Shown here piece after piece: positions 33,350-41,750 of a stretch of DNA of 64,000 nt. A model generated the notes under the pieces. That model did no database searches. It was not told the origin of the DNA and saw only the letters and a program-made list of their open reading frames with translations. The DNA lies in NCBI RefSeq assembly GCF_009671205.1, contig NZ_CP045309.1:496001-560000 (forward strand), given 5' to 3'. Position numbers and translations under genes: made by a program. Numbering within the stretch: position 1 is the first letter of the stretch; every line of letters starts with the position of its first letter. Source of the stretch: Micromonospora terminaliae. GTDB lineage: Bacteria; Actinomycetota; Actinomycetes; Mycobacteriales; Micromonosporaceae.

Positions 33350-35574
33350 AGTTCGCCTTCCTCATCCACAACTTCTACGGTGTGGGTGGCACGAACCGGG
33401 CCGTGCTGAACCTGGCCACCGCCCTGGTGGAGGACGGTCACGAGGTCGAGATCGCCTCGGTCTTCCGCCGGCTCGACCGGACCATGTTCGAGGTCGACGA
33501 CCGGATCACGGTCGTGCCCCTGGTCGACACCAGGCCGCGACGGCCCGACCGGTCCCACCCCGCGCACCGGGAACCCTCGACGCTCATCCCGGAGAGCGAG
33601 GAGTTCCACCTGCACTACAGCCGGTTGACCGATGAGCGGATCATCGCCTACCTCCGGTCCACCGACGCCGACGTGGTCGTGGGCACCCGCCCGGGGCTCA
33701 ACCTCGCGGTGGCCCTGCACGGGCCGGAGCACGCCGTGCGGGTCGCGCAGGAGCACATGACCCAGGACCTGATCGACGACGCGCTGAAGGCCGAGATCAG
33801 CAGGTGCTACGGGCGGATCGACCTTGCGTACACGGTGACGAGTGCGGACGCGGCGGCCTTCCACGCCGGCAACCCGGTGCCGAACACCCGGATCGAGGTG
33901 CTGCCCAACAGCTCGCCCCCACCGGGCGTGCCGCCCGCCGACGGGCGGGCCCGGATCGTCGTGGCGGCCGGCCGGCTCGACCCGATCAAGCGGTACGACC
34001 GGCTGATCACCGCCTTCGCCCGGGCGGCGGCGGACTGCCCCGGCTGGGAGTTGCGGATCTACGGTGACGGGGAGCAGCGGTCGGCGCTCGCGGCGCTGAT
34101 CCGGGAACTGGGCGTCTACGGCCAGGTCCACCTCATGGGTCGCCGGGACGACATGTCGACGGAGTGGGTGAAGGGCAGCATCGCCGCCGTCACCTCCGCA
34201 CGCGAGTCGTTCGGCATGACGATCGTCGAGGCCATGCGGCTCGGCCTGCCCGTGGTGAGCACCGACTGCCCGGTGGGCCCGCGCGAGATCATCGACGACG
34301 GCGAGGACGGCCTGCTGGTCCCCACCGACGACCTCGACGCGTACGTCGTCGCGCTGCGCGCGCTGATGTGGGACGACGACCTGCGCGTACGGATGGCCAG
34401 GACGGCCCTGGCCAACTCCGCCCGCTTTGATCCGGCCCACCTGGCCGCCCAGTTCACTCGCCACTGCGCGGAGGTGCTGGCCGTCCGGCGCGGCGAGACG
34501 CCCCGCCCCCGGCGGGTCCGTCCCCGCACGGCGCGGACCGCCCTCACCCGGTCCGCCCTCGCCCGAGGTGGCGAGCTGCTCCGGGAGCCGCACCTGGTCC
34601 GGGCGCTGGCCGATCCGGTGCTGCGCGGCATCGCCGGGCACGACTTCGCCCGGCGGGCCAGCATGGGCGCTCTCACGCGGCTGGCCCGGGTCCGGCGGGC
34701 CCGGGGCACCAGCACGCGGCTGCAGCAGGCGATCCGGCGGCGGGCCTCCACCGCGGCCGACGGCCCGGTGGCGGACTGCCTCGTGCTGCCCGATCTCGGG
34801 CTGCGGCTGTCCCTCGACGCTGCCGCCTGCTCGCCCGAGGCGTCGGTCGTGCTGCGCAACCGCGACACCCGGGAGGTCGTGCAGCTCGCGCTGGCCCCGT
34901 CGCCCGACGGTCTGCGGCACGTCGCCACGCTCGACGCGGCCGGCCTCGGTGAGGGCCGGTGGAACGTCCACGTCGCGGACGGGAAGGGGGCGCGGCACCG
35001 CGTACGGCCGCGCCGCCTCGACAGCCGCGTCCTCGCCGGCCGGCCGGGCGGCGGCCGAACCGGGGTGCGGGCGCACGTCCCCTACCGCACGACCGACGGA
35101 TACCTCGCGGTCCGCAGCTGGGTACGCACCGCCCACGGCGAGGTACGCGGGATCGCCCTCGACGGCGAGGGCGTCACGATCGCGTTCACCTGGCACGGGC
35201 CGGGCGCCCCGGACGGCGCGGTGCTCCGCCGGCGGGGTCACCGGCCCGACGCGCTCACGGTGCCGGTCACCTCGACGAGCGACGGGGCCCTGACCATGGT
35301 GGTGCCGCTGGCGCCGCTGGCCGACCTCCGGCTGGGCCGCTACGAGGACTGGGACATCCTCCTCCGGCAGGCGGACAGCCTCGGCGAGGTCCGGCTGGGA
35401 CGGTTCCTCGACGACGTGGTCGACAAGAAGCGCACCTACAACTACCCGGAGATCCACCTGACCCAGGAGGTGGAGCTGGACCTCGTCGAGGAGGATCCGG
35501 CGCCGATGCTGCGGGTGCGCCCCTACTACACGATCGACGGCGAGCTCTCGCTCGTGGTCATCGACCGGCCGTAG
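33346..35574 (+). CDS. GT4 glycosyltransferase with long C-terminal extension
   Basis: A 742-residue protein. Residues 1-380 are a GT-B fold GT4 enzyme: FLIHNFYGVGGTNRAVLNLA at the N-terminus (acceptor-side Gly loop), RIVVAAGRLDPIKRYDRLI, GSIAAVTSARESFGMTIVEA, and the E-x7-E pair E287/E295. The remaining 360 residues start with a basic linker and then two beta-rich blocks (about 480-590 and 600-735; RLSLDAAACSPEASVVLRNR, YRTTDGYLAVRSWVRTAHG). They resemble beta-sandwich tails of teichoic-acid-type transferases, but I cannot name the family. The GTG start overlaps Stealth 2 by 4 nt. It would add hexose or similar units to the surface polymer. Confidence 0.85.
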   Translation: MKFAFLIHNFYGVGGTNRAVLNLATALVEDGHEVEIASVFRRLDRTMFEVDDRITVVPLVDTRPRRPDRSHPAHREPSTLIPESEEFHLHYSRLTDERIIAYLRSTDADVVVGTRPGLNLAVALHGPEHAVRVAQEHMTQDLIDDALKAEISRCYGRIDLAYTVTSADAAAFHAGNPVPNTRIEVLPNSSPPPGVPPADGRARIVVAAGRLDPIKRYDRLITAFARAAADCPGWELRIYGDGEQRSALAALIRELGVYGQVHLMGRRDDMSTEWVKGSIAAVTSARESFGMTIVEAMRLGLPVVSTDCPVGPREIIDDGEDGLLVPTDDLDAYVVALRALMWDDDLRVRMARTALANSARFDPAHLAAQFTRHCAEVLAVRRGETPRPRRVRPRTARTALTRSALARGGELLREPHLVRALADPVLRGIAGHDFARRASMGALTRLARVRRARGTSTRLQQAIRRRASTAADGPVADCLVLPDLGLRLSLDAAACSPEASVVLRNRDTREVVQLALAPSPDGLRHVATLDAAGLGEGRWNVHVADGKGARHRVRPRRLDSRVLAGRPGGGRTGVRAHVPYRTTDGYLAVRSWVRTAHGEVRGIALDGEGVTIAFTWHGPGAPDGAVLRRRGHRPDALTVPVTSTSDGALTMVVPLAPLADLRLGRYEDWDILLRQADSLGEVRLGRFLDDVVDKKRTYNYPEIHLTQEVELDLVEEDPAPMLRVRPYYTIDGELSLVVIDRP

Positions 35575-35597
35575 TCGCCCGGGAGGAGGGGACAGCA

Positions 35598-37352
35598 GTG
35601 GACGAGCCGACGCAGGAGCAGCCGGGCGCGGCCCGGGCCCTCGCCGAGCCGACGAGGTTCGTGGACACCTACCGCCGGGTGCTCAGCCCCCAGGCCCGCA
35701 GGGCGATCGCCCGGCGGCTGAGCCCGCAGACCCGCCACCGGGTGAAGCAGTGGGTGGCCCAGGTGGCCGGCGACCAGCGGACCGACGGCCGGCTCGCCCG
35801 CCGGCAACCGGAACTCCTGGCCGGTGCGGACCGTGCCCTCGTCACGGTGGACCGCCGGTCGCGCGTCGCCCTGGTCCGCCCCGACGTGTCCCCCTGGTCC
35901 GCCCGGGCCGGCAACCTGGCCGCGGTCACCACGGCGCTCGCCGACGCCGGAGTGGAGCACTTCTGTGTCCGCGGGGCCTCCGACCGCAACGCGGTGGTCG
36001 CCGTCGACGCGGCCGATCGCGGACGGGTGCACGCCGCGCTCGCCGAGGCGTGCCGGCGGGTGCCCGGATACGTCGCCGAGGTCGTCGACCGTCAGCCCCG
36101 CGCGCCCCTGCCGGGGTTCGAGCCGCCGGCGTGGCGGCGGCTGCGGGAGGCCGACGTGCTCCGGCTGACCTGGTACTGGACCGATCCGCGCCACCGCCTG
36201 GTGCTCGGCGTGCCGTACGGCTGCGAGGTGGAGTTCTGGACTCGGCGGGAGAACCGGCTGGTGGCCCCGCGCCGCAACCTGGTGGCGCAGGAGCTGCCGG
36301 CGGCCGGTCCGGTGCTCCACGCGCCCGCCGACCTGTTCACCGCCCTCGGGCCGGCGACCCCGACGGTGACCGTCCGAACCCGGCCGGAGTTCGCGATCCG
36401 GCGCCCGGACGACGTGACGTTTCCGGTCGACGTCGTCTACACCTGGGTCGACGGCACCGACCCGGCCTGGCTGCGCCGGCGTGCCGAGGTGGCGGGGACG
36501 CCGTACCACGCGGAGTCGGCGAGCGCGGCACGGTTCCTCAGCCGGGACGAGCTGCGCTACTCGCTGCGGTCCCTGCACACGTACGCGCCCTGGGTGCGGA
36601 CCGTGTACCTGGTCACCGACGACCAGGTGCCGGCCTGGCTCGACCCGACGGCCCCCGGGCTGCGGGTGGTCAGCCATCGGGAGATCTTCCGCGACCCGTC
36701 GGTGCTGCCGACGTTCAACTCGCACGCCATCGAGAGCCAGCTGCACCACATCGACGGGCTGGCGGAGCACTTCCTCTACTTCAACGACGACGTCTTCCTC
36801 GGCCGGGACGTCACGGCCCGGGACTTCTTCCTGGCCAACGGCATCACCCGGTTCTTCCCCTCGCCCGCGCTGGTGCCGCCGGGCCCGCCCGCGGCCGACG
36901 ACATCCCGGCGTCGGCGGCGGGGAAGAACAACCGGACGCTGATCGCGGAGCGGTTCGGCACGGTGTTGACGCAGAAGATGAAGCACATGCCGCACGTGCT
37001 GCGGCGCAGCGTGCTGTACGAGATCGAGGAGACCTTCGCGGCGCAGCACCGGAGGACCGCCGGCAGCCAGTTCCGCAGCATCACGGACATCTCGGTCGCG
37101 TCTTCGCTGCACCACTACTACGCCTTCCACACCGGACGGGCGGTGCCGGGCGAGCTGGACTACACCATCGCCGAGTTGTCGCACCCCGACACGCCCGCGC
37201 GCCTGGCCCACCTGCTCGCCAAGCGGGACCGGCACGTGTTCTGCCTCAACGACGCGTTCTCCACCGAGGAGGACCTGGCCGCCCAGTTGTCGGTCCTCAC
37301 GCCCTTCCTGGACACCTACTTCCCGGTCCCGAGCCCCTGGGAGAGGGGCTGA
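35598..37352 (+). CDS. Stealth family phosphotransferase 3
   Basis: A 584-residue Stealth protein. CR1 is D278-VVYTWVDGTDPAW; CR2 SRDELRYSLRSLHTYAPWVR from S315, where the other two have Asn; CR3 HFLYFNDDVFLGR (N396-D397-D398); CR4 FCLNDAFSTEEDLA (C549-D552). The N-terminal domain is shared with its paralogues (AAVTTALADAGVEHFCVRGA, VLGVPYGCEVEFWTRREN), preceded by about 80 basic residues. GTG at 35598 follows GGGAGGAGGGG, so it can be translated independently. It is last in the operon and a 14-bp hairpin follows the stop. KMKHMPHVLRRS shows it is closer to Stealth 1 than to 2. Confidence 0.9.
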   Translation: MDEPTQEQPGAARALAEPTRFVDTYRRVLSPQARRAIARRLSPQTRHRVKQWVAQVAGDQRTDGRLARRQPELLAGADRALVTVDRRSRVALVRPDVSPWSARAGNLAAVTTALADAGVEHFCVRGASDRNAVVAVDAADRGRVHAALAEACRRVPGYVAEVVDRQPRAPLPGFEPPAWRRLREADVLRLTWYWTDPRHRLVLGVPYGCEVEFWTRRENRLVAPRRNLVAQELPAAGPVLHAPADLFTALGPATPTVTVRTRPEFAIRRPDDVTFPVDVVYTWVDGTDPAWLRRRAEVAGTPYHAESASAARFLSRDELRYSLRSLHTYAPWVRTVYLVTDDQVPAWLDPTAPGLRVVSHREIFRDPSVLPTFNSHAIESQLHHIDGLAEHFLYFNDDVFLGRDVTARDFFLANGITRFFPSPALVPPGPPAADDIPASAAGKNNRTLIAERFGTVLTQKMKHMPHVLRRSVLYEIEETFAAQHRRTAGSQFRSITDISVASSLHHYYAFHTGRAVPGELDYTIAELSHPDTPARLAHLLAKRDRHVFCLNDAFSTEEDLAAQLSVLTPFLDTYFPVPSPWERG

Positions 37353-37374
37353 CGTCCGGTCCGCGCAGCGGGGT

Positions 37375-37405
37375 GCGGCGCCGGCCCGCATCGGGCCGGC
37401 GCCGC
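37375..37405 (+). terminator. Hairpin at the end of the Stealth operon
   Basis: A perfect 14-bp stem, arms 37375-37388 and 37392-37405, loop of three. It begins 22 nt after the stop of Stealth 3 and has no U-tract. Confidence 0.75.
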
Positions 37406-37450
37406 GCCGGGACGCGGGGCTGCCGGATCGCCGCCGTCCCGGGACCAGGA

Positions 37451-37491
37451 CGGTGGCCGGCCGCGCCCTCCCCGGCTGCGACCGGCCACCG
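37451..37491 (-). terminator. Hairpin after the secreted-repeat lipoprotein gene
   Basis: Arms 37451-37460 and 37482-37491 form a 10-bp stem around a 21-nt loop, 14 bp beyond the lipoprotein stop on the minus strand. Confidence 0.5.
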
Positions 37492-37505
37492 TGTCCGGGG
37501 ATCCG

Positions 37506-38162
37506 TCAGTACGAGTAGCCCGAGTCGCCGCCCGAGTCGCCCGAGTCGCTCGACGCCGGTGGGGCGACCGCCTTCGGGGTTCCGGTGGGCAGGCAGGTGA
37601 GGTTCTTCTTGCCGTTCGGGTCGACGACGAACCAGGTGCCGCCGACGCCCTGGCCCTTCCACTGGCCCGGCTTCTTGTCCCCGATGTAGCGGTAGACCGG
37701 CCAGCCTCCGATGGTGATCTGCCGGGTGCCGTCCTGCCGGGTGACCGTGCCGACCTTGTCGTCGGACACGCCCTGGAGCTGCGGGTTGCCGTCGGTCAGC
37801 GCGGGCGGCCAGACCTGGGCGCACTTGTCGACGCAGTTGGACTGCGGCGGGTCGGCCGAGTCCTTGTCGAACCGGTACAGGACCCAGCCGTCCTGGTCGG
37901 TGACGACCTTGCCCATCCGGGGCAGCTTCTTGCCGACCAGTTCGTCGGTGAGTTGCACGTCGGACGGGGGCGCCTTGTCGTCGGCGGCCGCGTCCGGGGA
38001 CGCGGAGGCTTCCGGTTCGGCCGACGCGGTGGGTTCGGCCGCGGCGACGGCGACCGGCTCGGCCGCGCTCGAGTTCGCCCCGTCGTAGCCCGCGGGGGCG
38101 CAGGCCGTTAGTGCGACCATCGCGCTCGCGACGATGACGGTCGTCCGCTTCAGGTGTGCCAC
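37506..38162 (-). CDS. Lipoprotein with secreted-repeat domains (SCO0930-like)
   Basis: A 218-residue lipoprotein. Signal peptide and lipobox: VALTAC, lipidated at C21. An Ala/Glu/Pro-rich spacer follows, then two copies of the secreted repeat of unknown function: DQDGWVLYRFDKDSADPPQS with the Cys pair NCVDKCAQVWPP, and GGWPVYRYIGDKKPGQWKGQ. A Ser/Gly/Asp tail ends the chain. Function is unknown; similar Streptomyces lipoproteins are developmentally regulated. The GTG at 38162 has AGGAGG 4-5 nt upstream. A TTGACA hexamer lies about 45 nt further upstream, but I see no clear partner -10. The adjacent ECF sigma gene may regulate it. Confidence 0.85.
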   Translation of the reverse strand: MAHLKRTTVIVASAMVALTACAPAGYDGANSSAAEPVAVAAAEPTASAEPEASASPDAAADDKAPPSDVQLTDELVGKKLPRMGKVVTDQDGWVLYRFDKDSADPPQSNCVDKCAQVWPPALTDGNPQLQGVSDDKVGTVTRQDGTRQITIGGWPVYRYIGDKKPGQWKGQGVGGTWFVVDPNGKKNLTCLPTGTPKAVAPPASSDSGDSGGDSGYSY

Positions 38163-38322
38163 GTGCCCTCCTCGTTCTTGGCAGTTCGCCGAGTAGTACG
38201 GGCGGCGTGCTGTCAAGGTTGAAGAGAAAAGGGTGCTCCATTTCACAGTGGATCCGTTGAACCGATCCGGCCGGCGGCGCGTGGGGAGCACATCGGGGTC
38301 GATGTCCCGGGGAACGACAGAA

Positions 38323-38353
38323 CGGCGCCGGGCGGTGTCGCTGCCCGGCGCCG
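38323..38353 (-). terminator. Hairpin after the anti-sigma factor gene
   Basis: An 11-bp perfect stem (38323-38333 with 38343-38353) and 9-nt loop begin 15 bp past the anti-sigma stop on the minus strand. Confidence 0.7.
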
Positions 38354-38367
38354 GCGTTCCGGCGGGC

Positions 38368-39156
38368 TCAGAGGTCGCTGACCGTCACCAGCGGGCTGGC
38401 GATGCCGTTGACGTCGACCGACTGCACCTGGATCTTCTCGATGTCCTTGAGCGCGGCCGAGGTGGACGCGCTCAACTCCAGCGGGAGCTGGTTCGTGTTC
38501 GTGCCGTAGCCGCCACCCGGCACCGACCAGGTCGAGACCACCTCGCTGGTGGCGTTCTTGCGGACCACGACCAGCCGGCAGGTGCGCGGGCCGGGCAGGC
38601 GGGTGAGCTGAAGGTCGATCTGGGTGCCGTACTCCTTCGACGCCAGCCACATCGTGGTCTTCACGCCGGTGCCCGGGTCGACCGCGTTGTGCTGGTCGCC
38701 CTCCTGCTCGTTGCCGCCGACGTTCGGGTCGTTGGGGTCCGAGGGCTCGCTGTTGGGCGGCGCGGTGACGGGCGCCGTGAGGGTCGGCCCGGCCTGCGGG
38801 ACCCGTTTCCCGTCGTCGCCGCCGAAGATCCCGGCCATGCCCACGCCGCTCAGGCCGCCGAACACCACGACCGCGGCCGCGGCCGCGAAGACCTGCCGCA
38901 TCCGGGTGCGCCGCCGGTCCCGGCGGACCGCCATGAGGGTACGGTCCAGCAGCGCCGGATCGGTGTGCGTCTGCTCCAGCGCGGCCATCGCCTCGCCGTC
39001 GATGCCGGACAGCAGCCCCACCACCGGGACCATCGTCTCCAGTTCCGCCGCACACGCCCAGCAGGTGGCGAGGTGCTCCTCGAACCGTTCCGCGTCCTGC
39101 GGGTCCAGCACGCCGAGCGCGTACGCGGCGACATCCATGTGGTCCGCGCGGCTCAT
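38368..39156 (-). CDS. Zinc-binding anti-sigma factor, membrane-anchored
   Basis: A 262-residue protein. The N-terminal anti-sigma domain carries H28-x3-C32-x2-C35 (EEHLATCWACAAEL), the ZAS zinc signature. A TM helix spans about 89-111 (VFAAAAAVVVFGGLSGVGMA). The extracellular part has a Pro/Asn linker and a beta-rich domain (DLQLTRLPGPRTCRLVVVRK). It should hold the co-encoded sigma factor at the membrane until a signal from outside releases it. It overlaps the sigma stop by 4 nt (ATGA), giving matched synthesis. The extracellular domain resembles anti-sigma-K sensors (RskA-like). Confidence 0.88.
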   Translation of the reverse strand: MSRADHMDVAAYALGVLDPQDAERFEEHLATCWACAAELETMVPVVGLLSGIDGEAMAALEQTHTDPALLDRTLMAVRRDRRRTRMRQVFAAAAAVVVFGGLSGVGMAGIFGGDDGKRVPQAGPTLTAPVTAPPNSEPSDPNDPNVGGNEQEGDQHNAVDPGTGVKTTMWLASKEYGTQIDLQLTRLPGPRTCRLVVVRKNATSEVVSTWSVPGGGYGTNTNQLPLELSASTSAALKDIEKIQVQSVDVNGIASPLVTVSDL

Positions 39157-39713
39157 TCCGTCACCCCCCTCTCCTGCAGAGCCGTGCGCAGCGCGCGCAG
39201 CGCGTAGTAGACCCGCGACTTCGCGGTGCCGAGCGGAAGGCCCAGCTCCTCGGCCGCCTCGGGCACGGTACGCCCCCGGAAGTACGTCGCCACCAGGATC
39301 TCCCGGTGCGACTGGCTCAGCGTACGCAGCGCGTCGGCCACGGTCATCGTGCGCAGCACCCGGTCGGTGCTGTCCGCCTCGGCGAAGGCCGTCAGGTCCC
39401 GGTCGTACGTCTCCGCCGGCCGGGCCTGCTCGCTGCGGTGCTCGTCGATGGCGATCCGCCGGGCCACCGTGACCAGCCAGGGGCGCAGCGAGCCCTGACC
39501 GTGGGTGCCCAGCCGGTGCGCGTTGCGCCACGCCCGCAGCAGCGTCTCCTGCACGATGTCCTCGGCGCGCTGCCGGTCGCCGCCGGTCAGCCGCATCACG
39601 AACATCAGCAGCGGCCCGGCGTGCTCGGCGTAGAGCAGCCGGATCAGCTGGTCGGAGTGGCTGGCCTCGGTCGACGTGGCCTGGTGGCGTCCGGGAGCGG
39701 GTCGCGGCGTCAC
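39153..39713 (-). CDS. ECF-type RNA polymerase sigma factor
   Basis: A 186-residue ECF sigma factor with region 2 (LLYAEHAGPLLMFVMRLTGG to LLRAWRNAH) and region 4 (ALRTLSQSHREILVATYFRG and AEELGLPLGTAKSRVYYALR). It is of normal length for this start. The GTG at 39713 is preceded by CAGAAT and 6 nt, a possible leaderless promoter. An in-frame ATG at 39851 has a fine SD (GGAGG at 6 nt) and would add 46 low-complexity residues; both may be used. The downstream overlapping gene is its anti-sigma factor. Family relationship is nearest SigK/SigL-type. Confidence 0.87.
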   Translation of the reverse strand: MTPRPAPGRHQATSTEASHSDQLIRLLYAEHAGPLLMFVMRLTGGDRQRAEDIVQETLLRAWRNAHRLGTHGQGSLRPWLVTVARRIAIDEHRSEQARPAETYDRDLTAFAEADSTDRVLRTMTVADALRTLSQSHREILVATYFRGRTVPEAAEELGLPLGTAKSRVYYALRALRTALQERGVTE

Positions 39714-39719
39714 CGGGTC

Positions 39720-39725
39720 ATTCTG
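39720..39725 (-). promoter_or_regulatory. Possible -10 box (CAGAAT) for the ECF sigma gene
   Basis: CAGAAT on the minus strand lies 6 nt before the GTG at 39713. The same hexamer precedes the sigma gene at 50399 at 7 nt. It competes with an SD-led ATG at 39851. Confidence 0.35.
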
Positions 39726-39933
39726 GCGACCGGAGGAGCGGCCGTCGACCCCCCGGCCCGACCTCGACGCGCGCGACTGGGGCTGTGCCCGGGCGAACAT
39801 CCACTCGGGCCGCGCCACCTCGCCGTGCCAGCCGGCCGCCACCGCATGCATGCAAGACCTCCGGTGTCCAATGACTCAGCCGACCCCCCACGGGCATGGC
39901 CGCCCGGTGATACGCAACGGTGCGCCGAGCGGA

Positions 39934-40791
39934 TCAACGCCGGACGGAAAAAATTCCGGGCGGGGGCGGGGTGGAGTCGGTGGCATCGGCGTCGTGGACC
40001 ACCGGGACGCCCCCGGCGAACCGGTCGAGCTCGGCGCCGGCCAGCACCCGGCCGGGGAACCAGTCCCCGGCGGCCCGCCGGGTCAGCTCCGGCACCGGTG
40101 GCTCCACGCGGGACGCCACGAGCACCAGGTTGCCGTAACGGCGGCCGCGCAGCACCGCCGCGTCGCCCACCAGGCAGGCCCGGGGCAGCACCGTGCGGAC
40201 CGTGGCGACCTGCCCGCGGGCGTGCCGCAGCGGCGGGCCGTCCGCGACGTTCGCCAGGTAGTACCCGTCGGGCCGGAGCACCCGGGCCACCTCGGCGGCG
40301 TACTCCACCGAGGTCAGGTGGGCCGGGGTACGGGCGCCGGCGAAGACGTCCGCGACCACCACGTCGTAGCTGCCGTCCCGGCTCGACGACAGGGTGGCCC
40401 GGGCGTCGGCGACCCTTACCCGCAGCCGGGGATCGGCCGGCCAGGGCAGCTCCCGGCGCACCAGCTCCACCAGCGCCCCGTCCACCTCGGACACCCGCTG
40501 GGTCGAGCCGGGACGGGTGGCCTGCACGTAGCGGGGCAGGGTGAGCGCGCCGCCGCCCAGGTGGAGCACCCGCAGCGGCGCGCCGGCCGGCGCCACCAGG
40601 TCGATCGCGGCGGCCAGCCGGCGGACGTACTCGAATTCCAGGTGGGTGGGGTCGGTGAGGTCCACATGCGACTGCGGGGCGCCGTCGAGCAGCAGTGTCC
40701 AGGAACCCGGCCGGTCCGGGTCGGGCACCAGCTCGGCCTGCCCGGTGTCGACCTGCGCGACCGCCCGGTCCGCCCCGCGTCGCCGGCCCAT
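39934..40791 (-). CDS. Spermidine-synthase-like SAM-fold protein
   Basis: A 285-residue protein with the polyamine aminopropyltransferase/methyltransferase fold. The SAM-type loop is LRVLHLGGGALTLPRYVQAT, then an acidic strand end (VSEVDGALVELVRREL) and DVVVADVFAGARTP, which stands where spermidine synthases have their catalytic DxxDP. Whether it binds polyamines is doubtful, since the family includes many orphan members. It overlaps the upstream NurA-like gene by 1 nt (TGATG) and is therefore the last gene of the DNA-end-processing operon. An AT-rich inverted segment lies at the stop. Confidence 0.8.
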   Translation of the reverse strand: MGRRRGADRAVAQVDTGQAELVPDPDRPGSWTLLLDGAPQSHVDLTDPTHLEFEYVRRLAAAIDLVAPAGAPLRVLHLGGGALTLPRYVQATRPGSTQRVSEVDGALVELVRRELPWPADPRLRVRVADARATLSSSRDGSYDVVVADVFAGARTPAHLTSVEYAAEVARVLRPDGYYLANVADGPPLRHARGQVATVRTVLPRACLVGDAAVLRGRRYGNLVLVASRVEPPVPELTRRAAGDWFPGRVLAGAELDRFAGGVPVVHDADATDSTPPPPGIFSVRR

Positions 40792-41750
40792 CAGCGCCGG
40801 ATCCCCCGGGCCGCCGCCGTGAGCACCCGGTGCAGCAGCCGCGCGTCGCCGAGCAGCCCGCGCAGCCGGCGCTCCAGGCCGGCGATGGGGATGAGGTTCT
40901 GCGGGGCGCGCGGGTCCTTGTACGGGGTGGAGGCGAAGCGGGGCAGCGTGACCAGGGACAGGTCGGCCAGCTCGATCGCCTCGGCCTCGGTCAGGTCGGC
41001 GGAGCACTCCACCCGCACGATGCCGGCCCACGGGGCGCCGCCGGCCACGGGCAGCCGCAGGTACCACGAGTAGCCGCCCCACGCGGTGCCCAGCCGGAAC
41101 ACCGGGCAGCGCTGCCCCGGCGCCAGCCCGGTGACGACCGCGGTGAGCCGGCCGTCCAGGTACTGGCTGTGCTGGGTCTTGATGTAACCGAGGGTGCGGG
41201 GCAGGTTCCGCCGGCTGCGCAGCGGCCCGTCCACGACCAGCAGGTCGCCGTCGGCGCGTACCGCGTCCGAGACCGCCACCTCCAGGGCGGTCAGCGGACC
41301 CTGCACGGCGGCCGGGAGTTTGCTCAGCTCGCCGGTGCCGCTGACCCGGTGCACCGGGTAGCGGATCGAGCCGGCCACCACGTCCTGCGCTGAGGGGCTG
41401 GCCGTGAACAGGCCCCGGCCCACCCGCGAACCGGCCAGCTCCGCCGCGCCCCGCTCCAGGTCGCAGCGGACCACGCCGGCCGCGTAGGAGGCGGCGATGC
41501 CGGGAAACGAGCCGCCGTCGTCCTCGGCCGTCCAGACGCTGGCGTCGATGCGGCGCACGCCGTCGACCAGCAGCACCACGGCCGGGGCCGCGACGTCGCG
41601 CCGGACGTCGAGGGCCCGCCAGTCGGCGGCCGGAAGCTCGACGTCGGCGTCGACCTGGGCGCTGCTCGGCGCCGCCGGACCGCCCCCGCCGCCCGCCTCG
41701 AACGACGCGCCGTACGCCGGGTCCCAGGCGTCGACGAAGAACCTCGTCAC
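40791..41750 (-). CDS. nurA: NurA-like 5'-3' nuclease
   Basis: A 319-residue protein with the layout of NurA, the RNase H-fold nuclease that works with HerA in end resection. Visible acidic and basic motifs are D63 in VVLLVDGVRRIDA, D174 in LLVVDGPLRSRR, K191 in GYIKTQHSQYLD, and E248 in GIVRVECSADL. These fit the metal site, but the overall sequence is far from archaeal NurA, so the call leans on motif order and on the herA-sbcD-sbcC context. The GTG start overlaps sbcC by 4 nt (GTGA) and the stop overlaps the next gene by 1 nt. Confidence 0.75.
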   Translation of the reverse strand: MTRFFVDAWDPAYGASFEAGGGGGPAAPSSAQVDADVELPAADWRALDVRRDVAAPAVVLLVDGVRRIDASVWTAEDDGGSFPGIAASYAAGVVRCDLERGAAELAGSRVGRGLFTASPSAQDVVAGSIRYPVHRVSGTGELSKLPAAVQGPLTALEVAVSDAVRADGDLLVVDGPLRSRRNLPRTLGYIKTQHSQYLDGRLTAVVTGLAPGQRCPVFRLGTAWGGYSWYLRLPVAGGAPWAGIVRVECSADLTEAEAIELADLSLVTLPRFASTPYKDPRAPQNLIPIAGLERRLRGLLGDARLLHRVLTAAARGIRR

